Below are positions 25,673-37,335 of a stretch of DNA of 64,000 bases, piece after piece. Under the pieces are notes generated by a model that saw nothing but the letters and a program-made list of their open reading frames with translations, was not told where the DNA came from and did no database searches. Positions within the stretch are counted from its first letter, which is position 1, and the number at the start of each line of letters is the position of its first letter. Origin of the DNA: Isoetes taiwanensis (lineage: Eukaryota > Streptophyta > Lycopodiopsida > Isoetales > Isoetaceae). The position numbers and the translations under genes were made by a program. Where the stretch lies: assembly GCA_021234155.1 (NCBI GenBank), contig JAJEKV010000109.1, forward strand, positions 188,001-252,000, in the 5' to 3' direction.

Positions 25673-25677
25673 GTGTT

Positions 25678-26615
25678 CTGTAAAACAACAACATGGGTCA
25701 GTATTCTGTAAAATAACAGCATGGGTCTGTTCTCGCATTGCATCTGATAGGCTGGCACATTTGGATAGACCATTTTAAAGCAAAGATACTCAAAACACTT
25801 TACTTTCCGCCATTCTACATATTGTAGCCAACTTTGAAATATGACAGAAACCATAGAGCAAAAACTAGAGGCAGAAATGTGTTAGAAAAAAAATACAAAC
25901 ACAACAGCATAGATATCGCTGCCAGATACAAGCAAATCAACAAGATTAAAATGATCATGCAAAGAAAATAGAAATTCGTCTTTAATGTGGACGATAAAAC
26001 ACACCTTAAGTTTGTTAAGCTTTTTACCCTCTCAAAAAATAGCAAGCAACAAGAAACAGAGAGGGAGCTATATATATATATTTGCAGACGAAGAATTTCA
26101 AGTAGTGAAGAATTCCTCAGGTAGTGATTTCCTAGTGCAAGATGAGATAAAGTAAACTTAATGCACTTCGGATGTGTTTATTTGCCTTACGTAGAAATTA
26201 ATTCTTACATGCAGATTTCAAATTTAGCTGAATATAATTAATAAAAAACAAAGTTTAACAGGCACCTCTTGAAGAAAATGTACCTTGATGTGTCATACAA
26301 TGCCACATTTGAATGGTTTTCACACCTCAGGCCCACAACAAACAAGGGAGACATACATGGATGTCTCCAACCCTTGTTCAAACACTACTGCTACTGCTCA
26401 TATGCAGAACTTACACAAAAAAATGAAGCCATCCATTTAAACTACAATTACGAAGCACTGAACCTTGCTATTTAAAAAAAAAAAATGAGCACAATTTTTT
26501 ATGTTTAGACATGTATAAACGTGGATGTACTCATGCACGTAGTGCTCTAGCTGGTTATTCATCCCGGCTCCAAGTCCATATGATGCTAAGAAAAAGATTT
26601 AGTCCATACAGCACA
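25678..26615. other. No gene; right part of target repeat then AT-rich DNA
   Basis: 25,673-25,730 continues the CTGTAAAACAACA repeat cut by the copia. At 25,988-26,000 the 13-mer GTGGACGATAAAA matches the LINE terminus core, but without its other parts. Confidence 0.4.
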
Positions 26616-29222
26616 AAGTTTAGCAGCAACCAGATGCTATCAAGGCCTTTGTAGCAGCGCACTATGAAACATTTTTCAAGGAGAGCCTGCTTCCCTCACA
26701 GAGTGTTTTACAAGAGCTGGTGCTAGCCAAGGTATCGCCAAGAATCTCAAATTTCAAAGACGAGCTTAGAGGAGCCGCTGATGTATGCGTGAGTTGGGGA
26801 CGATGTCGCCTGCTGGCTCTAATAAGTGTCCCGGGTTGGATGGAATACCAAAGGAGTTTTTCAGAAGCACCGGGAATGGGTGGGGACCTGGTGGTGCAGT
26901 GTATGTGGATCTTTGGGGAATAACTTGATGCATCCTCTCGCTGAATACAAAGTTGTATTTCACTTATACCTAAGTGTAAGCATCCTAAAACCATCAATGA
27001 CCGAGGCCTATTACTCGTTGTTCAGAGTGTATAAAATCATTGCTAAGGCTTTGGTCGAGAGGCTTAAGCCAAGACTAGTTCACGCCATTAGTGCAGAAAG
27101 CAACCGGGTTTTATACCTCAAATAAATATTCTTCATAATGTGGTCGCCGCTTTTGAGGGAGTGCATTGGGCTCGAGGGATGAGGCAGCCCTTTGTTTTTC
27201 TTAAGTCGGATTTTGCCAAGGCTTATGACAGATTGTCACCGGCGCTTCTTGACAGATATGATGCGTGCCTTTGGGTGCGGGCCTAATTTCGTGGAAACGG
27301 TTATGAAGTTGCACGGTTCCGCTACTTCACGCCGACAAAGGTGGTGTCGTGGTGAGACCTCTTCAATCTTCTCTCAGGGTCGAGGCATTAGGCGTGGATG
27401 TCCGCTGGCCCCTTTCTGCTCACTATAGTGGCGGGGAAGCTCTCTCGCAGCCTTTTTCGTGGGCAATTGCCGACAATGTGGTGCAAGGTCTCCCGCATGG
27501 AAGATGGGTCGCAAACAGTTTGCAAAATAATTTGCAGATGATACATTCCTCTTTCTTCATGCAGATGAGTCCAATCTCTTCGGGATGCTTGCTTAACTGG
27601 TCGAAGTGCTCGGCCATGTGGGTACTGGAGGAACCTCCTCCCCTCGCATGGTTGAGTCGGGCCCGGCTCTAACACCGCCATTAACACAAATGCCAAACTG
27701 TTAGGCATACCATTTGGCTTGGACATTAATGCTAGGGCAATTTGGGTGGAGACATAGGGGAAGTAAACTCACCATGGCTGGTAGGATTCTGGTAGCCAAG
27801 TCAGTGCTCTGTAGCACTCATGTTTACGCAGCCTCCTGCATACTTGCGCCAGAAAGTGTGGTTAAGGAGTTGGATGACACCATTCGCAATTTTGTTTGGG
27901 GAGGGAATGAGGAGGGGGCTACGCTGAAGGTCGCATGGTGGAAGTGTAAAAGGCCCAAGACAGAAGGGGCTTGGGTATGCTTGATGTGTCATTGCACACG
28001 GTTCTCCGTGTCGAAATTCATCCGGGCAGCTTGTTGCAGGAGCAACAATCCCCGTGTTTGGCTCTCATTGGCACGCCCCTTCGTCACTCTATTGTGTTTA
28101 GGAAGCCAGCCTATTCCGCTCACTGCCGTGGGCCTGCTTGAGGATTTGGCGGCCATTCCCTCATGCTTCACCTTTTCTTAAGGGTCTCCCTCAAGGCCCG
28201 GAAGGTGGTCAAGGTTCTCTTTTCATTGGACTCTCGCAGTGTATGGTAGCCTCATCGCCTTTCCTCCTCGGGTACCCTTTTGACTCGTGATCTCCCTTGG
28301 CCTCTTCCCCTACACCCAGTACTTTCGCCACCGATGGATTGCCGCGGGGGTAACATCCATCCGTGGATCGGTATTGGGAGGGTCATCCGGGCGTGGGAGT
28401 TTTTTAGGGAGAGATTTATTCTTCTACGGTGGGACATACTGGACTTGGGCCGAATTGCCAATGCTATTCCATTGCAGCTTGTCTTCTCAAGTCAATCGCG
28501 CTTTGGAAGTCGATAGTGGACTTGATGTATCTCAGCCTTTATCATCGGGCTTATGGGCTCCTAGCGCCGGACACGCTGTCGCCGGATAAATGGTCGCTAA
28601 GCTTCTAGGGAGTAAGTGACCCGCCATGTGGAAGTGGGCGGGAATACATTGCCTCCTCCTAAAAACTGCACTTTTGTGGCGCATCTTGCATCGTAGCCTC
28701 GTGGTAAATGTCCGAGTCCACGTTCAAGCCTCGTGTAGCGGAAACGTGCCCTTTATGTGGGAGGTGACGGAGACCATTGAGCACCGCCTGGCCCTATGCA
28801 CAGAGGTAGGGGCAGCTTGGTCCCCGGGTGAGAGCCCTCTTTGGGACTTCACTATGCAGTCAGAAGATTCTCTTGGGAGTCCTTCCTAGTGCGGGCAAGG
28901 GGGCTGCTTGCCGTGCATTTCATTTATGCAGAGCTTGGCTTTTGTGGCTGATTTGGAAAAGACGGAGAGCGAAGGTCTTTCAGAATGCAGTGCTTAGCCC
29001 TTTTCGGTTGGTTCTGATCTTGAGGCATAAGTTGTGGCAGGCTTACCAAGTCTCAAGCTTGTCTGGCACAGTTAAGCGAGAAATTTGCTCGACATTCCTA
29101 CAGATTGTGGATCATGATGGGCACTTCATTTCTTAGCACCACACTTATCATTGTACTTGATCGCATTCTAGTGGTTTAATATATTTTTATATTCTTCAAA
29201 AAAAAAAAAAAAAAAAAAAAAA
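26616..29222 (+). pseudogene. 5'-truncated LINE with poly(A) tail
   Basis: From the endonuclease-RT linker onward: AFVAAHYETFFKESLLPSQ and VLAKVSPRISNFKDEL, then fragments of the RT fingers (PSMTEAYYSLFRVYKIIAKA, LVERLKPRLVHAIS). Next are LKSDFAKAYDRLSPALL (motif A), GRGIRRGCPLAPF (motif B) and FADDTFLFLHADESN at about 27,530 (catalytic FADD). The tail has WRHRGSKLTMAGRILVAKSV and, in other frames, LWRILHRSL. Motifs lie in different frames, so it is dead. It ends with an A-run at 29,199-29,222, unlike the microsatellite-tailed LINE at 5.9-7.5 kb. Closest relative in the window: the 17.5-18.8 kb fragment. Confidence 0.85.
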
Positions 29223-30540
29223 GTTATGAAGAAAGAAAAAGATATTCCATTAAGTTGTATGATGATTAAAAGTGCAATGCAAATACTTGAAAATTTATTA
29301 TTGCATATTATTATTGCATACATGTACTAACAAGTACCAGGCAAACTACCAGGTGAAACTTTGAAGTGATGGTGCTACTTCCTCCCACAAATTTCTATCG
29401 CGAGCGTTGCTCAATATTCATTGTAAAAATTGCATGACCTGCTAGATCGCTGATTCATAAGTGTGCTTCCGTTATTCAGAAAGATGATTCCTGTTCCAAT
29501 CACCCGTAAGTAAAAGAATTCAAAATAAGTTCTAGTATAATAAACATATGCAACCACCAAATCCTGCTCATAACTGTAACTGTTTATCATTGCATTTCCA
29601 GATGTTATAGAACAACATGTCGTCAACATTCTCGCGCCAAAGGAATATGCTAAAAGTTGCCACTCCTATACAGGCACCCTTTATATCTAAGTATTGTTTT
29701 TGATGATTATTACAAAGATAATGATAATTCCAAGATGTAGATGCAATGCCTAACAAGATTTTTCCAAAATCACATGAGCATATGGAGTACAACTAATGGT
29801 CTAGTGGAGAGCCACAATTTGGTCACTAATCTCCACTAGATCATGTACATATTTGCAATCATTCTATATCAATGAATAGAATGTAATAGAATGATATTAA
29901 GGTCAATAAACCTTTAAGAAACAAGCTATAATAGAGTTACTATTTATCGGGCATTGACCCGAACACTGTAGCACCATTGACCGGCCAAATCGTCGCCTCA
30001 ATGCATCACACTCAGCTTGATTCATTCATGTATTAACTGCCTGCGGTTCATACCATATGTAATGATGATTCCGGCGGTTAAGGAAAGGATTTTTCTTTCC
30101 AATCTGGGCTCAGTCTGTCGCCACCATATATCCCACAGGAATAACTCAAGAAATAAGACTTCATCGAAAATATCCCACAGGCTTATCATTGCAAATGAGC
30201 TTTCGAACCATTGAGCCATAATTTCAATTTTATGCTAACTTCTTGCAACTAGGCTGACACTAGGTTTACTTCTCAACATGATTCTCAACATGCACATTGA
30301 TGTTTGAACATTGAACTATCAACACATGTTCAACCCTTGCACTTTAGATGAGGACACCATGATTAAACTTGTCTGGCCTACTGCCACTGCTTCTCATAGG
30401 CAGACTTATTAACTCAACTTTTTCATGCAACCTAATTCACAATAACTCAGAGCTCAACTTAGATCATTCTCTGCACATTCTAATCTACTGCCACTGCTTC
30501 TCATAGATTAGATATTGCAGGGTTATGAGATGAATTTCCA
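29223..30540. other. No gene; flank and probable LTR side of the copia RT half
   Basis: AT-rich. 30,300-30,540 follows the RNase H stop on the minus strand and may be the 3' LTR, though no second copy exists to define it. AAGGAGGAG at about 30,542-30,550 could be its polypurine tract. Two covarying hairpins lie here (entered separately). Confidence 0.4.
30370..30515 (-). repeat. Two hairpins with identical loops and different matching stems
   Basis: CTACTGCCACTGCTTCTCATAG occurs twice (about 30,378 and 30,486). Flanks differ but pair in each case: TCTAAT with ATTAGA at one, GTCTG(G)C with GCAGAC at the other. Confidence 0.6.
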
Positions 30541-32585
30541 TCACTCCTCCTTCAGCTCATAAGCCTGCAAACTTGGCTTTTCGCATAATTTTAACTTGGT
30601 CTTAAAACCATGGAATTTGCTCAAAGGCAGAGCTTTGGTAAAGATATCTGCAATTTGCTGGTTGGTATCCAGATAACACATTTGAATTAATTTTCTTTCT
30701 GCTAATTCCCTTATGAAGTGAATGCTTAGCTCTATGTGCTTGGTCCTGTCATGCTGCACAGGATTCTTCACTATGGCTATACAACTTTGACTATCAGTCC
30801 ATATTATTGTGGGATTTGTTTGCTCACAATTTAGTTCATGTAATAATCTTCCCAGCCATGCAATCTCTTTAGCTACACGTGATGATGCAGCATACTCTGC
30901 TTCTGCAGAGCTCATAGCTACAGCTGTTTGTTTCTTGCACCTCCATGTGATCACTCCACCACCAAAGAAGATAGCATATCCTAAAGTTGATCTTCTAGTG
31001 GAAAGATCACCTCCCCAATCTGCATCACTATAGCATGTCATTGTCAAATCTGTTGAGTCATAACAAATTCCTTGTTCTTGTGAGCCTTTTAAATATTTTA
31101 ATACACGTTTAGCTGCTTCCCAATGTTCCCTTGTAGCATCATGGTTTCTCCTACTTAGAATATTTACAGCATAAGCAATATCAGGTCTGGTACTGTTTGC
31201 TAAATAGAGTAGACAGCCAATCAAGGCTCGGTAAGGTATGTTCTCCATTTTTGCAATATCCTCATCTGTGACTTGTTGAATGTCAGTCAATTAATGCCCT
31301 GGTGTCATAGGAATCTTTGCAGGTTTAGCCTCATCCAGGTTAAATCTTTTAAGCATATTTTCTATATGCTTACTTTGATGTAATTTAAGCCATTTTTGTT
31401 CTTTATTTCTGACCACCTCGATTCCTAAGAACTTTCTTAGTTCCCCTAAGTCTATCATTTGGAATCTGGACTTTAAGATGCTCTTGCATTTGTTCAGAAT
31501 ATTCAATGAGGTTGCCACCATGATGCAGTCATCAACATAAAGAGCAATAATGCAATATTCTTTATCCTGCTCATATCTGTAAAGATTACCATCATTATGT
31601 AGTTTGTTGAACCCTTGTTCTTGCAGAAATTGATTCATACAGAGATACCATTCCCTTGGAGACTGCTTCAATCCATACACAGCTTTGTTTAGCTTCCAAA
31701 TCATATTCTTACCTTGTTCATAGCCTGGGGGTTGCTTCAAAAAGGCTTCCTCTTCTAATGTTGCATTTAAGAATGCTGTCTTAACATCCATGTGGTGGAT
31801 TTCTAGTTCCATAGTATTTGCCATGGCCAATAGAATTCTAATGCTTGTCAATTTGACTATAGGAAAATATGTTTCATCATAGTCTCTTCCCTTTTTCTGA
31901 GTATAACCTTGTGCAACCAGTCTAGCTTTATATTTCTTTGTTCCATCTGGATTCAGCTTAATTTTAAAAGGCCATTTGCTGCCAATAATATTTTGCTTGC
32001 CATCTGATTTCACAAGTTCATATGTTTTAGTGTCTTCAAATGATTAGAGTTCATCATTCATAGCTGCTGTCCACTTATCTCTGTTAATACTCTCTTGCAC
32101 ATCTGCATAACTCTGTGGAATTATTTCATCCTCTAAGATAGCCATAATGTATTCATGTTCAATTGTCTTAGCTTCTATTCTTCTGCTTCTTCCCCTTTCA
32201 TCTCTGCCATAAGATTGACCTTCAAGTTTAGCTTCTTCAATAAGTTTTTCTGCTTGTGTTTTTCTCTTTCTTTTTTCAGGATATTCTTTGGTAGAATCAG
32301 TACTTGTTTGTCTTGGTTCAAGTGGCTCTTCAGGTCCTGGTATTTCATTTGCCCATTCTGGTATTTCTGGTATTTCAGATTCGTCTTCAAATTCCACTGT
32401 AGGAGTTTGTTCAGGCTTGTCTATTTGGGTTTTAATCCCTTTCTTGAATTTGTGTTTGTACAATACTTCCTCATTAAATAATACATCTCTACTAATTCTG
32501 ATCTGCTTAGATTCAGGCAAGTATATTCTGTACCTTTAGACTCTTTGTCATAACCTACTAAGAAGCCCTTTTCTGCTTTAGGGTT
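30541..32585 (-). pseudogene. copia 3' half: RT and RNase H (partner of 45.8-47.9 kb)
   Basis: On the minus strand the homology begins at 32,585 with PKAEKGFLVGYDKESKG, a region just after the integrase core. It runs through RISRDVLFNEEV and an acidic linker to the RT (GSKWPFKIKL, ARLVAQGYTQ, HHMDVKTAFLNATLEEE, YGLKQSPREWY, IIALYVDDCIMVA with intact YVDD). RNase H follows (CYSDADWGGDLSTRRS, WTDSQSCIAI, DIFTKALP). A few stops and frame breaks occur, e.g. near 31,290 and 32,030. Gag, protease and integrase are missing on this side. The break at 32,585 falls where a plus-strand copia at 47.9 kb stops. Confidence 0.9.
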
Positions 32586-32591
32586 TGTGGG

Positions 32592-35114
32592 GTGAAGGTG
32601 TTGGAAATTTTAAGTGCAGCACCAGTGGAACAGCATGATACGACGTCGAGCCAGGGCAGCTCGGAGATTGAGAAGCATCCGCAGTACGAGAAGCGTAAAT
32701 ACACCTTCCATTCTCGTCAGCCAAAGAAAGCATCAAAGCCTCCAAAGATAGATCGGCTAACAACCAATGAATCCATCTTGAGGTATAGGAAGACCATGTG
32801 TTGCAAACAGAGATGTTGTGAGAAATTCAGTAGGGATCAAGCTATAAACATGCGAAAGGATTTCTTCGCCATGAAATCGAGTGACAGGACCACTTTTGTG
32901 TATGATATGTTAGGCAACAATATGAAGGGTAGAAGGGTACATCGACTAGTCTTGCAAGGCATCACTGTCTGTGAGAGAGCTTGGTACCTTGGTCTTGGGA
33001 TTTCAAAGTCGGAGTATCTCAAGTGGAAGGCAGAATTCCGCTCCGGTGCTCGAAAGGCCGAGCATGGCAATTCAGGCACGATGAAAGCACGTGCGGCCAC
33101 CTTGGCCTCAGAGGCTGTTTTTTCCATGTTTGTGAAGGAAAATTGTGAATCCTTACCTCACCGTAGCAGGAGGAATGATGATGGGATTCGAGAAAACGTG
33201 AGGAAGTTGCCTGCTATGTTTACGAAGACATGCATTCTCGAAGAGGTCAACGCTGAAGTGATGGCACTCACAGGCAAGAAGGTATCTCCGACAGGATTTC
33301 ATAGGACGTGGAGACGTAGCTTCAAGGACGTCAGTATTGCTAAGAAGAATGCATTCTCCAAGTGTGACACTTGCGAGGTTATCCGCACGAAGCTGTTGAA
33401 GACCAAGGATGAGGCTGAAAGGAGAATATTGCATGATCAGAGAAGGGCACATAGACTAGAGCAGCAATCATGTCGCACCCAGTACTGGTCATGGAGACTG
33501 TTATCCCACAGGCATCCTCGAGACTTTGTATGTATCATTCACGACAAAATGGATCAGGCAAAGACTATGATTCCAAAGTTGTTTGATTCCGTGAAGTCCC
33601 TTTGGAGACTAGATAAGCTAAAGACTTCATTGACAGGTGCACTTACCCACGGCCATGGGAGAGGGTGCTATGGAAATTTTGCTTTGGATCTGTGGTCAGA
33701 CGACTCCAACTTCCACGTAGGTTCCTTGAATAGTATTTTGAAAAGGTTGGAGCTGCCTAATGAGTTTGCAGGAGGCCATCTTGCACTGTCTGATCCATCA
33801 GTCCCAGATTGGGCAAGGGCCTTACGTGACACCACTGCGCTAGCGTCCAAGTTGTCGCTGTCTGGGAAGAGCATCCCCGTTGCCATCCCTCAACCTGAGG
33901 GACCCTCATTGAAGCGTCTCCCTCGCAAATTGATGTTGCAACTAGACAATGCATCCGGACAAAACAAAAATAGGTATGTATTCTCATATCTTTCATACCT
34001 TGTATATCTGGGTGTTTTCGAGGAGATTGAGTTAGGTTTTATGATGCCTGGCCATACACATGATGATATAGATGCTATGTTTGGTAATTTTTCATCTACC
34101 TTGAAGAAAGCCGAAGTGCTAACCATGCCCGAGTTGTTGTATGAATTTCATACGTGCAATCTCAACACGCCAGTGCCATATCTTGTTCATAAGGTTCCAG
34201 ATTGGAAAGGTTTCATAGAAGGGTATATCCCTGATGGGGAAGATAGATTGACTGGTCACACTGAGCCTCTGACCTTTAGGTTTGCTATGAATGGTGACTG
34301 GCCTGTCATGTACCATAAGGCTCGTCCTACATTCGTGGATTGGCTACCTGCTAGTGGAATAAGAATGTGGAAAGAAGGAGAGGATGGAAAACCCCTAATG
34401 CCATCTAGAAATCCGAAGATGCTAGCACCTAAGAGCTCGGTGAAAGACATTGGTCAGCTCCGAAACAGTATCCATAAGCATATCCTCCACTGGGTCGCAT
34501 GCTCGACGAACAAGAAGGGCACACCAGAGACGGCCAAATATACAACACAATTTACGGCGACAATTGAATATTGGATGGGACTCTTGGAGCATCTGGGTAA
34601 CATCACCAACGTGGAAGGTCCTTACGAGGACTTTTGGCCGCGCACTAGGCAAGATAGACTTGACGTACCTGATGTGGTGGCTGTGGTGGAGCCAATTGCA
34701 ACCATCACTCCTGCTTATATTGGTCCATTGAAGGATAAGCCCGTACCAGAATTCAATCCTTTCAAGGATTTGAAGAAGGGCATGTTTGTATTGGCGCACC
34801 CTGATGATGTCTTGTGCCCAACATGGCTAGGGTATGCTACAGAGGAACCCCAAATAGATGATAAGAAAGATAACTTCGAGACTATCCAGGTCACTTGGTG
34901 GGAGCCTGTCCCTGTTAGGAACCAGGTGTTCCCAGCCAACTATGTCAATTGTTGGAAGAAGAGATGGAGGCCGACGACTGCTAGTGACCGCATTGAGATA
35001 GAGAGTATCGACTACGCTTGGAGTCCTTCGAATAAGAAGAAGCTACCAAACACTGTCAAGATTCCTACGCTTGTTGCAGAAGCATATGCGGCACTTGCCG
35101 GGGATGTATGTTAG
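32592..35114 (+). CDS. DUF7869-type transposase, large 3' exon of element T
   Basis: Open for 840 codons, but the first codon is GTG and the frame is open further upstream, so the true start is elsewhere: this looks like the 3' part of a larger gene. Early Cys-rich part (MCCKQRCCEKFSRDQAINMR, GITVCERAWYLGLGISKSEY), a CDTCEVIRTKL knuckle at about residue 255, then a likely RNase H-fold core. IHDKMDQAK lies near 315, LMLQLDNASGQNKNRY near 446 and MMPGHTHDDIDAMFGNFS near 485, giving three acidic positions. The Trp-rich C-terminus (KKGMFVLAHPDD, VTWWEPVP) looks like a small chromatin-type barrel. Such proteins are common in moss, fern and invertebrate genomes and are taken to be transposases. The missing N-terminus is proposed at 47,925-49,383. 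Confidence 0.75.
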   Translation: MKVLEILSAAPVEQHDTTSSQGSSEIEKHPQYEKRKYTFHSRQPKKASKPPKIDRLTTNESILRYRKTMCCKQRCCEKFSRDQAINMRKDFFAMKSSDRTTFVYDMLGNNMKGRRVHRLVLQGITVCERAWYLGLGISKSEYLKWKAEFRSGARKAEHGNSGTMKARAATLASEAVFSMFVKENCESLPHRSRRNDDGIRENVRKLPAMFTKTCILEEVNAEVMALTGKKVSPTGFHRTWRRSFKDVSIAKKNAFSKCDTCEVIRTKLLKTKDEAERRILHDQRRAHRLEQQSCRTQYWSWRLLSHRHPRDFVCIIHDKMDQAKTMIPKLFDSVKSLWRLDKLKTSLTGALTHGHGRGCYGNFALDLWSDDSNFHVGSLNSILKRLELPNEFAGGHLALSDPSVPDWARALRDTTALASKLSLSGKSIPVAIPQPEGPSLKRLPRKLMLQLDNASGQNKNRYVFSYLSYLVYLGVFEEIELGFMMPGHTHDDIDAMFGNFSSTLKKAEVLTMPELLYEFHTCNLNTPVPYLVHKVPDWKGFIEGYIPDGEDRLTGHTEPLTFRFAMNGDWPVMYHKARPTFVDWLPASGIRMWKEGEDGKPLMPSRNPKMLAPKSSVKDIGQLRNSIHKHILHWVACSTNKKGTPETAKYTTQFTATIEYWMGLLEHLGNITNVEGPYEDFWPRTRQDRLDVPDVVAVVEPIATITPAYIGPLKDKPVPEFNPFKDLKKGMFVLAHPDDVLCPTWLGYATEEPQIDDKKDNFETIQVTWWEPVPVRNQVFPANYVNCWKKRWRPTTASDRIEIESIDYAWSPSNKKKLPNTVKIPTLVAEAYAALAGDVC

Positions 35115-35161
35115 TGTTATCGAAGTGTCTGTTTTATAAAAAGTCCACAATTCAAGGCATT

Positions 35162-35186
35162 GTCCATATTTAATGAAACTGTGCTT
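35162..35186. repeat. Terminal repeat of element T (left copy)
   Basis: 25 bp ending TAATGAAACTGTGCTT; matches 56,800-56,824 at 23 of 25 bases. The outer side abuts AAAA on the gene A side. Confidence 0.65.
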
Positions 35187-36553
35187 TTTTCTTATTATCC
35201 AAATCTCTACTGGTAACATTCTTCAGCCAATCGGATTCTAGTATAGGATTTACAATTGCCAAATATTTTTGAAATTTGTTTTGCCACTTTTGTCTTAGTT
35301 CCCTTTCAGCTTTAGCAACCCTGTCCTCTTTAAGCAGAGGCTCTTCCATCAAATTTATAGCCTCCTCAATTTCGGCTTCTATTGTGGACTGTTATAAGAA
35401 CAAATGATATTGGCATTAAAGCATACAAAAAGTTCTACATTATGTGCAACTATAAATTCAACTAACTTTGATACCTGGTACATAATTTTTGCGAGCAAAT
35501 ATCTCGTAAGAGGAAACCATGGCTCTTCGCCAAGAACCTGTTTCTCCCGCTCTATGCTCAATCTGAGTTCGTCCACAGATAAATGTGAAGTATATGTTGT
35601 AAGATCAGAAGTAGTTAATCGGTGGACACCACACCTGTCTCATTTAATCTGGAATGCAAAACAAACATTGTAGAAGTTATAAACCTCTTCTAAAGTGGAA
35701 GGACAAAAATCAAACTGAAACTTACTGATTGATACGCTGCATAGCTGCAATAAGTTGTGTCTCATGTTGGTGATCTACTTCTACAAAAGTGGCATGCACA
35801 GAGAAATGCATAGATCGAATGTGTTGATGCCTCTCCCTTATCTCCTGCAGCCAAGCATCCGTGCGATGATTGCTGTCCCAACACAAGAACATCCTGCCAC
35901 TAAGTTCTTGCCAATCCGGATGGCTGACTAATTCATCTTCAAACTTATCATTCTCTTCTACCCACAGAGGGTCCCACGTAGACTTGATATTGTCGATTCT
36001 TGGTATGCAATTGCCTCCTCATGCACGATAAAGATAATATGAAACTTCCCTTCTCTTGCACATACCCATCATTTCTCAAAGTATCCCTCATTGCTTTAGA
36101 GCCTCTGGACACAAGACGAACTGCTTCATTAATCAAAATTCTGCACAGCGGAATAGGTGGTGGAGGGCTCAGTTTGACTACTCTGATCTCTTGCAAAATT
36201 TCAGAAATCTGTTGAACTGTGAACTTTCTAGAAAATTCATCTGTCTCAGTATCCTCGGTTTCCTTTTTCTTCTTTTTTCCTTTTGCAAGAATGGCATTCT
36301 TTGATGGACTACCTCTTAAAACCTCCTGATCATCAGCAATTGCATCCTCAAGTGTACATGGCTCTATGGAGTCTGGCTCAATGTATTCAATATTTTGTTC
36401 CATGTCTTCCTGTGCCATAGCTTTTTCTTGCAATTCAGTATGAAAAAGCTTAGACTTCCTAGATCTTCTAGGGGGAGTCTGAAGAAGACTGTAGACAAAC
36501 TCCTCTTTATGTTGCCGAGTTACAACCATACCCTCCTTGTGCAAACAAATCAA
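35187..36553 (-). pseudogene. Gene A, N-terminal half: ParB-like domain protein
   Basis: Three exons on the minus strand: about 36,553-35,726, 35,634-35,475 and 35,388-35,187, with GT-AG introns. Exon 1 encodes an acidic/Lys-rich leader (KGKKKKKETEDTETDEF) and an RLVSRGSKAMRDTL helix. After a one-base frameshift near 36,000 it gives STWDPLWVEENDKFEDEL and RMFLCWDSNHRTDAWLQEI. WDSNHRT resembles the G-x-H-R motif of ParB/sulfiredoxin-fold domains. Exon 3 ends ...WLKNVTSRDLDNKK at the edge of element T, then runs into T's end and stops. The C-terminal half lies at 56,825-58,688. In prophages, ParB-like domains are often joined to N6/N4 DNA methylases, as proposed here. Confidence 0.6.
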
Positions 36554-36559
36554 CCCACC

Positions 36560-37335
36560 ATTTCACCAAACGGCGCCAAACAAGAAATATGCATTTAAAA
36601 AAATACATGGTGATAGTGTTTTTATTGCACATTATCATGCAAATTTGAGAAGTTGATGAATAGAAGAACATAAGCAGAAAGTTATTTGAAATACCTTGAA
36701 CTCTTGAGGCAAGAAAAATAGTCACCAACATGCTCTTGTGCTTCATACAACTCACATGCCTATTTTACTAAACGGCGCCAAACAAGGAAACTACATTTGA
36801 TCAAAGACATGTTTGTAATGCACAAGATTAGCAATATAGACATCATGCTTTTTGCAAAATTGAATGGAAGAAGACTCAGGGACATACCAAAGCCATAAAC
36901 GGCGCCATTCAGCCGAAATTATACTCAAGGAGGAGCCCAATTGAATAAAATTCAACTGTAGCAAAGTAAAATGGAATCAAGAAAGAGCTAAAGGCATACC
37001 AAATCCATAAACGGCGTCGTTCAGCCAAAATTGTATTCAATAAGGAGCCCAATGGAATGCGATTTCAGCTATACGAAAGTATAAATTATGCTTATACTAA
37101 TTCTAAAATGGAATCAAGGAAGAGATAAAGGCTTACCAAACCCATAAACGACGCCGTTCAGCCAAAACTGTAATCAAGGAGGAGCCCATCTGAGCAAGAT
37201 TTTGGCGGCAGCAAATTAGAGATTATGCAAAGTACTATTCCTGAAATTGAATAAGAAAGGAGCTTCAGACATACCAAATCCATATGACATACCATAAACG
37301 GCGCCGTTCACTCAGAATCGGATTGAAAGAGGAGC
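36560..37335 (-). repeat. Tandem repeats with AACGGCGCCGTT palindrome between gene A and the Mutator-like transposase
   Basis: Six boxes at about 36,568, 36,769, 36,894, 37,006, 37,137 and 37,290. The last four sit in 110-150 bp units reading CATAAACGGCGCCGTTCAGC then GGAGCCCA. On the minus strand several units read GTTTATGG(N)TTTG then GTATG, i.e. a possible ATG plus splice donor, so the repeats may include duplicated first exons of gene A. Confidence 0.7.

Larger units (their letters stand above)
32586..35186 (-). mobile_element. DNA transposon T, segment 1 (inverted with the 32.6-47.9 kb block)
   Basis: Bounded at 35,162-35,186 by a 25-bp end sequence also found at 56,800-56,824, and at 32,586 by the abrupt junction with the copia half. 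Holds the catalytic exon of the transposase. With 47,921-56,824 it makes an element of about 11.5 kb. Strand is given relative to segment 2. Confidence 0.65.

Noticed and set aside
25988-26000. GTGGACGATAAAA match to the LINE terminus
   Set aside because: Only 13 bases and no tail or upstream core; may be chance.
29792-29830. tRNA-Gly-like A-box (AATGGTCTAGTGG)
   Set aside because: No matching B-box or cloverleaf; not a tRNA gene.
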